Assembly (NCBI GenBank): GCA_003575245.1
Contig: NMQN01000524.1
Span: forward strand, 1 to 6,809
Source: Candidatus Atribacteria bacterium 1244-E10-H5-B2
GTDB taxonomy: Bacteria > Atribacterota > JS1 > SB-45 > 34-128
Direction of reading: 5' to 3'
Length of the DNA stretch: 6,809 nt
The notes beneath the pieces were generated by a model that was not told where the DNA came from, did not search any database, and worked only from the letters and a program-made list of their open reading frames with translations. Positions 1-5,516 of this stretch are shown here, piece after piece; the first letter of the stretch is position 1; the number at the start of each line of letters is the position of its first letter. The position numbers were made by a program, and so were the translations under genes.

Positions 1-86
1 CAGAAAAGGCTTATAAAAATATGGAAAATATAGTAAAAAAGCTAAAAAATGACGATCCATATAGTTGTCTGATTAGTAATTTATAC
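1..86. repeat. Left arm of a perfect long inverted repeat (partner 1075-1160)
   Basis: Bases 1-86 are the exact reverse complement of 1075-1160; identity ends at base 87, and the other end is cut by the window edge, so the arm is at least 86 bp. On the plus strand it reads the N-terminal part of the protein at 724-1176 (EKAYKNMENIVKK…). On the minus strand it supplies the last residues and the stop of the frame at 11-721. The two explanations are a fold-back artefact at a contig end (common with chimeric amplification or assembly) or a real inverted duplication or invertible segment. The repeat itself is certain; its origin is not. Confidence 0.97.
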
Positions 87-721
87 ATCAATAACGCTTT
101 AATAGAATTTTCATATCTGCCGATATCTTGTATATAGGCTTCAAGATATTCATAATTTCTTGTTAAACAAATGGGGCAAAACTCTATGTTTTTTTTATCA
201 TGCCTTTGTCTGAAGTCCCTATGTAATAGCCTTAAAATTTCTTTTGTTTCTTTTTCAGATTCAATTTTGCGAACACTACGAGCTTCAATATTCCTCTCGT
301 TTTCAAGAGTAGCTAATGTCCATATTTTACGCTGTTCGATGAGCTCGTAAAAATCCACAACTTCTATATTAGCACCTTTATTGCAAAGATATTCATATTT
401 AGGATGTGGCTCAAAGAGGAAACGGTAAGGGAATATTTCTTGAGAATGATTCCAAATCTTTGCATTATCGTAGAAAGGTTCTTCTCGAACAATATAAATA
501 CCACAAACTTTGCTTGGTCCATAGTTTGTTAAAACATGGAAAAACACGTTGTCTCCCTTTTTCATTCCAACAAGATCTCTTATTATAGAGTATTTTGTAG
601 AAGGAGAAAATTCGTGATAAGTTCCATTTTGACTAACATTGCCTTCTTTATTCCCATATATACCTTTAACTCTAGCTATTATCCAGTCTCTTTCAGATAT
701 AGAACAAATAAAAGATCCCAT
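11..721 (-). CDS. PUA/EVE-like domain protein, 3' end replaced by inverted-repeat sequence
   Basis: The frame encodes 236 residues, but only about the first 210 are native; the rest (from YKLLIRQ on) is read backwards through the inverted copy of the neighbouring gene. Residues about 1-110 look like a PUA/EVE-like fold: GSFICSIS start, then KKGDNVFFHVLTN, a GIYIV strand, EEPFYD and PYRFLFEPHP. EVE-type domains bind modified bases in DNA or RNA and are often joined to restriction nucleases. A charged region follows (ELIEQRKIWTLATLENERNIEAR), then one CPIC zinc-knuckle half near residue 185, whose partner cysteines would lie in the lost part. The ATG at 719-721 has a GGAG at 729-732 seven bases upstream, inside the end of the preceding gene, so translation is probably coupled. 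The fold call rests on motif pattern only. Confidence 0.6.
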   Translation of the reverse strand: MGSFICSISERDWIIARVKGIYGNKEGNVSQNGTYHEFSPSTKYSIIRDLVGMKKGDNVFFHVLTNYGPSKVCGIYIVREEPFYDNAKIWNHSQEIFPYRFLFEPHPKYEYLCNKGANIEVVDFYELIEQRKIWTLATLENERNIEARSVRKIESEKETKEILRLLHRDFRQRHDKKNIEFCPICLTRNYEYLEAYIQDIGRYENSIKALLMYKLLIRQLYGSSFFSFFTIFSIFL

Positions 722-723
722 AG

Positions 724-1176
724 CTATTCTCCGTAACTAAATAATTGAATCGGTTTTCTTCTTTGGATTCTGTTATATTGATAAATAAAATTAAGGACAT
801 CGGGACTAAATCCAACAGCGATAATTATAGGATCTACTTCCATATAATTACCTTTAGTTTTTTGTTTTACAATATTCTCTAGTGTGTTTCGGAATTTCTT
901 TAGTTCGTTTTCATTACAAGGACAATTAAAACATTTGATAAAGTAATATCCTGATTCAATATAAATATTAGAGTTATTTATGAATTGTCTCTCGAGTAAT
1001 ATTGTTTGGTACTTGTCATTTTTTTCTATAATTGAAAGTAGACCATTAATAGCACTCTTAAATATTCCTATTGAGTATAAATTACTAATCAGACAACTAT
1101 ATGGATCGTCATTTTTTAGCTTTTTTACTATATTTTCCATATTTTTATAAGCCTTTTCTGTTCTTCGTTTTTTCAA
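724..1176 (-). CDS. Unrecognised protein, possible PD-(D/E)XK-like fold, partner of the EVE-like gene
   Basis: This 150-residue protein is not confidently recognised. The C-terminal half has the rhythm of a restriction-endonuclease-like fold: a strand GYYFIKCF, a helix with ENELKKFRNTLENI, then DPIIIAVGFSPDVLNFIYQYN and a closing strand PIQLFSYGE. The position usually held by the E-x-K pair reads F-I-K-C, so a nuclease, if it is one, may be inactive or divergent. The start is uncertain: TTG at 1174-1176 has no clear ribosome site, whereas ATG at 1138-1140 (MENIVKK) has an AAGG about 11 bases upstream. The frame is open for some 20 codons above the TTG but contains no ATG or GTG there. The stop lies 2 bases before the ATG of the EVE-like gene, so the two form one transcript. 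Codons 6-33 are duplicated in inverted form at 1-86. Confidence 0.55.
   Translation of the reverse strand: MKKRRTEKAYKNMENIVKKLKNDDPYSCLISNLYSIGIFKSAINGLLSIIEKNDKYQTILLERQFINNSNIYIESGYYFIKCFNCPCNENELKKFRNTLENIVKQKTKGNYMEVDPIIIAVGFSPDVLNFIYQYNRIQRRKPIQLFSYGE
729..732 (-). promoter_or_regulatory. Ribosome binding site of the EVE-like gene
   Basis: GGAG on the minus strand, seven bases before the ATG at 719-721. It lies within the final codons of the upstream gene, so the two genes are likely translated from one message. It also fixes the start of the EVE-like protein. Confidence 0.7.
1075..1160. repeat. Right arm of the 86-bp inverted repeat
   Basis: Perfect reverse complement of bases 1-86, lying inside the 5' part of the gene at 724-1176. 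The intervening segment (87-1074) is 988 bp and carries the rest of that gene plus the native part of the EVE-like gene. Because the arm is in coding sequence that reads normally here, this copy is probably the original and the copy at 1-86 the duplicate. Confidence 0.97.
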
Positions 1177-1414
1177 TTTATTTCTTATGTTAGTTTCTGT
1201 AAAGAAACAAGCACATTTTATTTTTCTTCTTAATTATTCACAAATAAAATCTTCTAAAATACTACACTTAGTATACTACAATATTTTTATAAACCCTATT
1301 TTATTTTTTAATAGTTACCAAATAGCAGTTTATAGTTTTCGATTATTATGTAATAGTATTGCTATCACCTGTTCTTTCCATCCCTCCCATTTGAAAGGAC
1401 TGAGCTCAGATAGT
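1177..1414. other. AT-rich spacer without a supported gene
   Basis: Very AT-rich sequence between the EVE cassette and the HhH gene. A plus-strand open frame crosses it (1187-1462), but it has low-complexity composition, no ribosome site, and runs into the antisense of the HhH gene. On the minus strand a short stretch at about 1330-1435 reads KLSELSPFKWEGWKEQVIAILL in another frame, which could be a gene scrap but is not recognised. I see no terminator or RNA gene. Confidence 0.5.
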
Positions 1415-1705
1415 TTAATAATTGCTTTGTGGTTTTTTGAATCCCCCCAATTTGTCTCTTAAGGCGATTATTTTCCGGGCGAGAGGATCGCTTATTTGTA
1501 AGATTCTGGTAAGTTCTTCCTGAGATGCGGAGTTAATATTTATTGTTTTATCTTCCGGTTTTTGAAGAGCAGGGGAAATGGAATTATAAAAAAAAGAAAA
1601 GTAGACTTCGGTCTTGGCAAGGGAAATAAGAAAAAATTGGGAGATAAGAATTGTAGTTAGCAAAAGAATGGTAGTTAGTTTAATTTGTCTTCTATTTTGT
1701 GGCAT
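1415..1705 (-). CDS. ComEA-like helix-hairpin-helix protein, C-terminally truncated
   Basis: This is a 96-residue protein with one hydrophobic N-terminal segment (residues about 9-30, LTTILLLTTILISQFFLISLA) after a basic start, as in a signal anchor. One ComEA-type HhH unit follows: ININSASQEELTRILQISDPLARKIIALRDKLGGFKKP. In ComEA-like proteins, which bind DNA outside the membrane during uptake, GGFKxPEDLL is followed by a second GIG hairpin. Here the frame ends four residues after GGFKKP (QSNY, stop), so the second hairpin is missing. The first hairpin also has ISD where GIG is usual, so DNA binding may be lost or altered. ATG at 1703-1705 has only a weak AAGAG upstream. It is either a minimal variant or a broken gene; a similar fragment lies at 2913-2966. 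Confidence 0.65.
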   Translation of the reverse strand: MPQNRRQIKLTTILLLTTILISQFFLISLAKTEVYFSFFYNSISPALQKPEDKTININSASQEELTRILQISDPLARKIIALRDKLGGFKKPQSNY

Positions 1706-1941
1706 TATTAGATTTCTCTTTTTTAATTATTTTTAATAGAGCATGCCGGTGAACATCTGTCCTGCTGAAAAAAGAGCTTTTATAATTACACCACGCAAGT
1801 TTAAATATATTATAGCAGAAATTTTAGTAAAAAAGAATGTTTTGAATTTCCATAGTTAATATTCGATAAATGTCTTGAAAATCCTGCTTTTTAAAAAATT
1901 AATGTCGTTAAACGAATAAGTGCTTTACGAAGTTGAGGCAG
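1706..1941. other. Intergenic region between the HhH gene and the double GNAT gene
   Basis: No open frame of note. It contains the 5' leader of the HhH gene and, at 1857-1891, one copy of a dispersed repeat also found at 3957-3991. I cannot assign a convincing promoter or a rho-independent terminator. Confidence 0.5.
1857..1891. repeat. Dispersed direct repeat, copy 1 (copy 2 at 3957-3991)
   Basis: The two copies share TAATATTC, then (G/T)ATAAA, and end in AAATCCTGCTTTT, in the same orientation and at the same spacing, about 2.1 kb apart. Both lie in non-coding DNA beside GNAT genes. Past the shared block both run into AT-rich sequence and share a short TAATG..GTCGTT echo. The nature of the element is unknown. 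Confidence 0.65.
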
Positions 1942-2862
1942 CTAAAACTTAAGTTCATAGGCTAAATAGGTAATAGTTTCCTTAAAGCCTAACCTTTGAT
2001 ATAAGCGAAAAGCGGCAGTGTTATCGACACGAACGGAAATCTCAATCTTTTTTATTTCACTTTTTTGAAAGCTATCCTCTATGGCTTTTTTCGTAAGTTT
2101 CGTTCCAATTTTTTTATTTTGTGCAGATTGCAATACATTTAAAAAACATATATCTGTAAATCCATCAGCTTTAAAATCTTCGTAGTATACATAACCCACC
2201 ACCCGATCATCTAAAACTGCCATAATCAGGCTATGAAGGTCATTTAGGTTCTGCACTATATAATGGGCGTTGAAATAGGCTCCTTGAGGATGAATATTTA
2301 AAAAATCTAGGAAATCGGTATCCCGGTAGGGCCTAATCTCAACTGATCCATTGCTGGGAGCATTTATTTCAGATTTTTTTCTTTGCCATTCATGCCGTTT
2401 AAGCACCAGGGTTCGTTCAGCATTGTATTGTTCAAATCCATGTGATTTATAAAATCTTTTTAGAAGTTTATTTTTTGGTGTAAAGGCTACGCGAAGTTTA
2501 ATATTTTTCCACAGCTTGTATTTTTCAAGAATTTTTTTAAAAAACGTTTCTGATATCTCTTCCCATTCATTTTCAATATCCGTTACATAAGGTCCAAACA
2601 TTCGAATAGTATTAGGATCAGAAAAGATAACTCCAAAAAAACCTCGGATTTCTCCGGAATCGTCTTGGGCAACCTGGAAAAAAAATTGCGGTTGTTTATT
2701 CATATATTCTTTCAGCTGATTTTCAATTTCAGTGGTCGAATATCCAAGGTTACCAACCAAAGAGCGGTTATCACTTTGAAATGGCGAAATAAATTTTGCT
2801 ATATCTTGTATTTTATGCTTATTGGCATTTACAATTAAGAATAGATATTTTCTTTTTATAAT
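1942..2862 (-). CDS. Tandem double GNAT acetyltransferase (start uncertain)
   Basis: Two GNAT folds in one chain; the family moves an acetyl group from acetyl-CoA to an amine, but the substrate is unknown. From the TTG at 2758-2760 it is 272 residues. In that numbering the first fold (about 1-125) keeps the late motif KLLKRFYKSHGFEQYN but lacks a clear acetyl-CoA loop, so it is probably non-catalytic. The second (about 140-272) has FLNVLQSAQNKKIGTKL (Q-x-x-x-x-G-T acetyl-CoA loop) and NTAAFRLYQRLGFKET. The frame stays open another 34 codons to 2862 and reads like a genuine GNAT N-terminus (KHKIQDIAKFISPFQSDNRS). That extension has no ATG, GTG or TTG before the TGA at 2863-2865. ATT at 2860-2862 sits behind a G-rich stretch (GGGGGG) and could be a rare start, or the original start was lost. 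I give the full open extent. Confidence 0.75.
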   Translation of the reverse strand: MIKRKYLFLIVNANKHKIQDIAKFISPFQSDNRSLVGNLGYSTTEIENQLKEYMNKQPQFFFQVAQDDSGEIRGFFGVIFSDPNTIRMFGPYVTDIENEWEEISETFFKKILEKYKLWKNIKLRVAFTPKNKLLKRFYKSHGFEQYNAERTLVLKRHEWQRKKSEINAPSNGSVEIRPYRDTDFLDFLNIHPQGAYFNAHYIVQNLNDLHSLIMAVLDDRVVGYVYYEDFKADGFTDICFLNVLQSAQNKKIGTKLTKKAIEDSFQKSEIKKIEISVRVDNTAAFRLYQRLGFKETITYLAYELKF

Positions 2863-2912
2863 TCAAACCCCCCACAATTAACTTCATTTTTTTATGTTTA
2901 TTAATTAAATAG

Positions 2913-2966
2913 TTACCGAAAAACCTTGATAAGTTCTTCCGAAGATGCGATATTGATATTTGTTAG
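2913..2966 (-). pseudogene. Remnant of a ComEA-like helix-hairpin-helix gene
   Basis: The minus strand reads LTNINIASSEELIKVFR then TAA. This matches the start of the HhH unit at 1415-1705 (TININSASQEELTRIL). The DNA also matches (AAGTTCTTCC..AGATGCG..TT.ATATTTRTT in both), so the two share ancestry. Everything on either side is unrelated, and a palindromic repeat begins directly at its 5' side (2968). It is a gene scrap of about 17 codons with no start. Confidence 0.6.
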
Positions 2967-2970
2967 AGTA

Positions 2971-2989
2971 GACAGGCGAGACGCCTGTC
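2971..2989. repeat. GACAGGCG-AGA-CGCCTGTC palindrome
   Basis: Perfect 8-bp stem with a 3-base loop, flanked by GTA and CTAC, giving a near-perfect 26-bp dyad. It is the type of short palindrome found in many copies in some repeat-rich bacterial genomes. It could fold in RNA, but with no T tract it does not look like a terminator. Confidence 0.7.
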
Positions 2990-3004
2990 CTACATTGTTG
3001 GTGG

Positions 3005-3060
3005 AGATTGCTTCCCCTGCTTTCGCTGGAGCAGGCTTGTTACACTCCTCACAATGATAA
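3005..3060. repeat. Dispersed hairpin element 'AGATTGC…CCTCACAATGA', copy 1
   Basis: Conserved ends AGATTGC (3005-3011) and CCTCACAATGA (3047-3057) enclose a hairpin CCTGC-10 nt-GCAGG (3016-3035). The same layout with a different stem occurs at 4992-5030, so this is a family of small mobile palindromic elements. Shared ends with differing stem sequence are what is expected of such elements. Confidence 0.6.
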
Positions 3061-3090
3061 ATAATAGGGGACTTTGTTTTTATTTTTAAA

Positions 3091-3888
3091 TTACTTTAAT
3101 GCTTCAGTGACTTCTTTCTTAAAATCTTCTTTGTCAGACACGTAAGATTTTATAGCTTTTGCGTTCACAAAGCATCCCTCAATATTGCCCCTTTTTCTGA
3201 CCTCCTCAGGCTCTTTCGATTTATCTATCCATCGAATAGAAATTCCTGGGGCAATCTCTTTTATTATTTGCTCAGCCTTTTTCAGAAAGAAATAGGAAAA
3301 AGGACAATGGGAAGGCCCATGAATGAGCAAGACTTTGCCTTTGTCCTCTTCTTGGGGAATATACTCAACCTCCTTTTCCTTAACAGGTTGATAGATAAAA
3401 CCTTCTTCCAGAGGATAAAACAAAAAGTCAGGATCTTCTCCTACTTGCTTGAACCCCATTCTGCTGAAAAAGAGACGGGCAGAAAACCGGTCAGGTTTTT
3501 CGCCGGGAAAGGTTCTGGTCACGAGAGCTAATGCCGGTTTATTGCCAAACCAAGATTTAGGCTTTTTCATATCTGTAATTAGATTAGATAATAGTTGTGT
3601 GGCAATCCCTTTTCGACACTGGTCCTTTTCAGGAACATAGATGCAATAGATATAAATAACCCTCTCCGGGGGAACTGGTTTATACTGGATGAGCCCTAAT
3701 GTAGCAGATCTTCTATAGGCTAGCTTGGCGAATGAACCCCATGTCTGAAGCATTTTTCTCGCCCATTTTCTTTTTTCTTTAATTCCAGTCATAAATAGGG
3801 GAAGGTCTATCTTTTCAGGGGGTATACAAATCTGACACAGGTCTTCAATATTTTCTTTGGTAATATCTCTTATTCTAAACTTATCCAT
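3091..3888 (-). CDS. yoaP: GNAT acetyltransferase fused to a YoaP-like thioredoxin-fold domain
   Basis: A 265-residue cytosolic protein. Residues about 1-160 form a GNAT domain: IRDITKENIEDLCQICI, then the strand YIYCIYVPEKDQCRKGIATQLL carrying the acetyl-CoA loop (Q-C-R-K-G-I-A), and RLFFSRMGFKQVG near the end. Residues about 180-262 match the YoaP-like extension, a thioredoxin-like fold: KVLLIHGPSHCPFSYFFLKKAEQII, ISIRWIDKSKEPEEVRKRG and GCFVNAKAI. The HCPFS segment holds one cysteine where thioredoxins have CxxC, so disulphide chemistry is not expected; a thiol or metalloid ligand role is possible. The length matches YoaP proteins. The substrate is not known to me. The ATG at 3886-3888 is preceded by GGGAGAAGG, a strong ribosome site. 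The gene stands alone, with repeats on both sides. The symbol is by family resemblance. Confidence 0.8.
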   Translation of the reverse strand: MDKFRIRDITKENIEDLCQICIPPEKIDLPLFMTGIKEKRKWARKMLQTWGSFAKLAYRRSATLGLIQYKPVPPERVIYIYCIYVPEKDQCRKGIATQLLSNLITDMKKPKSWFGNKPALALVTRTFPGEKPDRFSARLFFSRMGFKQVGEDPDFLFYPLEEGFIYQPVKEKEVEYIPQEEDKGKVLLIHGPSHCPFSYFFLKKAEQIIKEIAPGISIRWIDKSKEPEEVRKRGNIEGCFVNAKAIKSYVSDKEDFKKEVTEALK

Positions 3889-3891
3889 TAA

Positions 3892-3900
3892 CCTTCTCCC
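3892..3900 (-). promoter_or_regulatory. Strong ribosome binding site for the GNAT-YoaP gene
   Basis: The minus strand reads GGGAGAAGG just before TTA-ATG. The GGAG core is seven bases from the start codon. This is the best Shine-Dalgarno match in the window and settles the start of the gene. Confidence 0.75.
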
Positions 3901-3915
3901 TTTTATATTCCTGAT

Positions 3916-3938
3916 AAAATAGGATGTATCTCTATTTT
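3916..3938. repeat. AAAATAG…CTATTTT hairpin, REP-like
   Basis: Seven-base perfect stem around GATGTATCT. A related sequence with the same GATGTRTCTCT core lies at 6538-6564. It lies in the leader of the GNAT-YoaP gene on the minus strand, so it could affect that message, but its dispersed nature points to a REP-like repeat. Confidence 0.5.
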
Positions 3939-3956
3939 AAAAAAATTATGTATATT

Positions 3957-3991
3957 TAATATTCTATAAAAGTTTAGGAAATCCTGCTTTT
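3957..3991. repeat. Dispersed direct repeat, copy 2 (copy 1 at 1857-1891)
   Basis: It shares TAATATTC.ATAAA and AAATCCTGCTTTT with 1857-1891, in the same orientation. It lies about 70 bases upstream of the GNAT-YoaP start. Confidence 0.65.
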
Positions 3992-4139
3992 GGGGAAAAA
4001 TTTTTATTTAATGGTCGTTGGTTTTTAGTTTTATTGGGTTCCCGCTTTCGAATGAAATATAGGAAGCGGAAATGAAAGAAGGAGTAATGGTCGGGATAGA
4101 AATATGGCGCGCGCTGCCTTAGATGAAGAGTTTCCGATT

Positions 4140-4970
4140 CACACTCTTTCGATTGTGTGACGGGTTCCTAGCTCCATCATAACCCACGTTTCCATAAGCC
4201 CCCCTACGATCCCGGACAGTCGGTTTTCCCGAATCCGGTTCTGACCTTGGGTCAATCACGCATTAGCCTTCCCAATATAACCACAAGCTTAAATGGTAGC
4301 ACCCATATACCCCCATGGCTATTTAGTTTACTAAAGCGCTAGTCTTATTAAAGAATATTAATCAGGTTCAGAGCCCTGTTATCTTTTCTGACGCCTAAGT
4401 GCCCAGAGGTCCTTCGCCCTATAAGTTGTTAGCTTAATAAGGGGTATAATTAGCTTATACCTAAAGAAGGCATTGCCCTTCCTTCATCGCTACTATGACC
4501 TCATGCGCCAATCCCAAATCCTCCATGTCTATTTCGGTTTTCCCTAGAAGACAGGTCTTTGCTGGTTGTTGCTACCCCAGCTGGAATTAGGATCTTCCCG
4601 TCGTTATCTCTGAAAATCTTTACCCAGATGCCAGAACCCCTACCCCGGCTGCTTCCACAGTGCTTTTAACCGTTTCTTCCCGTAGAACATTGGCCTTCCC
4701 CAACAATCTAATGGGTCGGCGCTTAAGCATAATCCCTTCAACAGCTTCTGAAGGGGAGCGATTTCGGGGCTGCAGTATTCGTTAAAGCCTTCCAGCCTCC
4801 GGGTTTGCTTGCCATCCTGACTGTTCCGACATTATATTACTTTATATTAATATAAGCCGCGATGGCTTTTACATCCAGGCACACTATGGTTTGTTACCTC
4901 CCCATATTCCGGATATACTAATCATCCAAACCGGCTAATTGATGATAGGAGACTTTCACTCCATTAGATT
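4140..4970 (-). ncRNA. Probable ORF-less (decayed) group II intron RNA
   Basis: About 800 bases with no usable frame on either strand, less AT-rich than the flanking genes, and rich in short paired segments and GAAA-type loops on the minus strand. Near the 3' side is a 34-base domain-V-like hairpin (4208-4241). A possible domain VI follows at once: GGCTTATG-GAAA-CGTGGGTT, pairing with several G-T pairs (about 4180-4199). A candidate 5' boundary is GTGTGCCTGG ending at 4884, which fits the GUGYG start of group II introns. The sequence above it (4885-4970) contains GGAGTGAAAGTCTCC and TATGG…CCATA hairpins and may be domain I or exon. No reverse transcriptase remnant is visible, and the length suits an ORF-less intron. 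Exact ends are not determined. The main alternative is another large structured RNA. Confidence 0.5.
4208..4241 (-). ncRNA. Group II intron domain V-like hairpin
   Basis: A 34-base hairpin on the minus strand: GAACCGGA, then TCGG-GAAAA-CCGA, then TGTCCGG and GATC. It closely follows the common bacterial form GAGCCGGAT…GTCCGGTTC. Two differences stand out: the catalytic triad position reads AAC instead of AGC, and the 3' strand reads GATC rather than TTC, with one extra base that breaks the lower helix. This suggests an intron no longer able to splice, or a divergent class. Only the minus strand gives the GAAA-type loop, which fixes the direction. Confidence 0.55.
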
Positions 4971-4991
4971 CTCAGCCTTGACGGCTGCTCC

Positions 4992-5030
4992 AGATTGCCA
5001 CGCCCTGGTAAACCAGGCCTCGCAATGACA
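4992..5030. repeat. Dispersed hairpin element 'AGATTGCC…CCTCGCAATGACA', copy 2
   Basis: AGATTGCCACGC and CCTCGCAATGACA enclose a hairpin CCTGG-TAAA-CCAGG (5004-5017). It has the same layout as 3005-3060. It directly abuts the start of the tandem repeat array on one side and the intron-like RNA on the other. Confidence 0.65.
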
Positions 5031-5044
5031 GAAAGAGAGATAGG

Positions 5045-5516
5045 TTCCCGCGTGCGCGGGAATGACATGTGGGGGAGTGGGAATGACATAAAGGAAAGAC
5101 GGGTCTGATGAATCTGACCCCTACGTTCCACCTCGCTGAAACCCTTGTATAATAAGGGTTTCAGCCCACATCCAAAATAAGCCATTTTAAGCTATCTTAG
5201 ACGTCAATCTTAAAAATATGAACAATCACCTTAGGCACCCTCAAGAAACGCAGTTACGGCAATATTCGTTGAAAGCCTTATATTGCAAGGGTTTCAGACT
5301 CATAAAAATGCATATTTTGGCCCTTTTTACCTTATTTTCTCCATTTTTTGGAGCCACTATCAACATCCCATATAAGAAAAAAACGCAGAAACCCTTATGT
5401 TTACTACGTTTCAGAGCTTTGCCGTTTTTCCTCATAAAAACCGATAATGCTCTAATTCTATATATATTAATCTCCCTTGTTTATGCCATATTTTTCGCAA
5501 TGATAGAGAAGATGGA
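5045..5516. repeat. Tandem repeat unit A (about 472 bp)
   Basis: First copy of a long direct repeat. Anchors in order: TTCCCGCG-TG-CGCGGGAA palindrome (5045-5062), AAACCCTT palindrome (5136-5164), AAATAAGCCATTTTAAGCTAT (5175-5195), a block ending in CCCTCAAGAAACGCAG (5224-5253), a second degenerate AAACCCTT-type palindrome (5270-5296), a TCCCATATAA…AAACGCAGAAACCCTTA block (from 5366), then TAATTCTAT and ATCTCCC. Each anchor returns 472-476 bases later. No convincing gene is present; open frames here come from the palindromes. Confidence 0.85.
5136..5164. repeat. CTGAAACCCTT-loop-AAGGGTTTCAG palindrome, best copy of a dispersed family
   Basis: Perfect 11-base stem with a 7-base loop. Related copies, some degenerate, lie at 5270-5296, 5611-5639, 5744-5774, 6073-6101 and 6429-6456. 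On the minus strand they translate to LKPLxYKGF-type peptides, which explains several spurious open frames. There is no T tract typical of a terminator. Changes between copies are mostly not compensatory, which argues for a DNA element more than a conserved RNA. Confidence 0.8.

Larger units (their letters stand above)
3889..4139. other. Non-coding region with short hairpins and a dispersed repeat
   Basis: It holds the leader of the GNAT-YoaP gene, a small hairpin AAAATAG-9 nt-CTATTTT (3916-3938) that resembles one at 6538-6564, the second copy of the TAATATTC…CCTGCTTTT repeat (3957-3991), and a CCGCTT…AAGCGG stem (about 4042-4068). A plus-strand mini-frame after GGAG at 4081-4084 (MVGIEIWRALP) is too short to call. 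No real gene is visible. Confidence 0.5.

Noticed and set aside
406..736. Plus-strand frames opposite the EVE-like gene
   Set aside because: Antisense to a frame with domain-like motifs and a clear ribosome site; compositions are not protein-like.
1187..1462. Plus-strand frame of 91 residues
   Set aside because: AT-rich low-complexity translation, no ribosome site, antisense to the HhH gene at its 3' end.
3268..3640. Two plus-strand frames inside the GNAT-YoaP gene
   Set aside because: They are shadows antisense to a well-supported gene with domain motifs and a strong ribosome site.
4140..4970. Ribosomal RNA or RNase P RNA
   Set aside because: None of the conserved rRNA or RNase P core strings are visible, while a domain-V-like hairpin and GUGYG-like start fit a group II intron better.
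4964..5185. Minus-strand frame of 73 residues with MSFPRTREPISLSVIA
   Set aside because: The sequence is the translation of the TTCCCGC palindrome and the AGATTGCC and AAACCCTT repeats; it is a repeat artefact and runs into the intron-like RNA.
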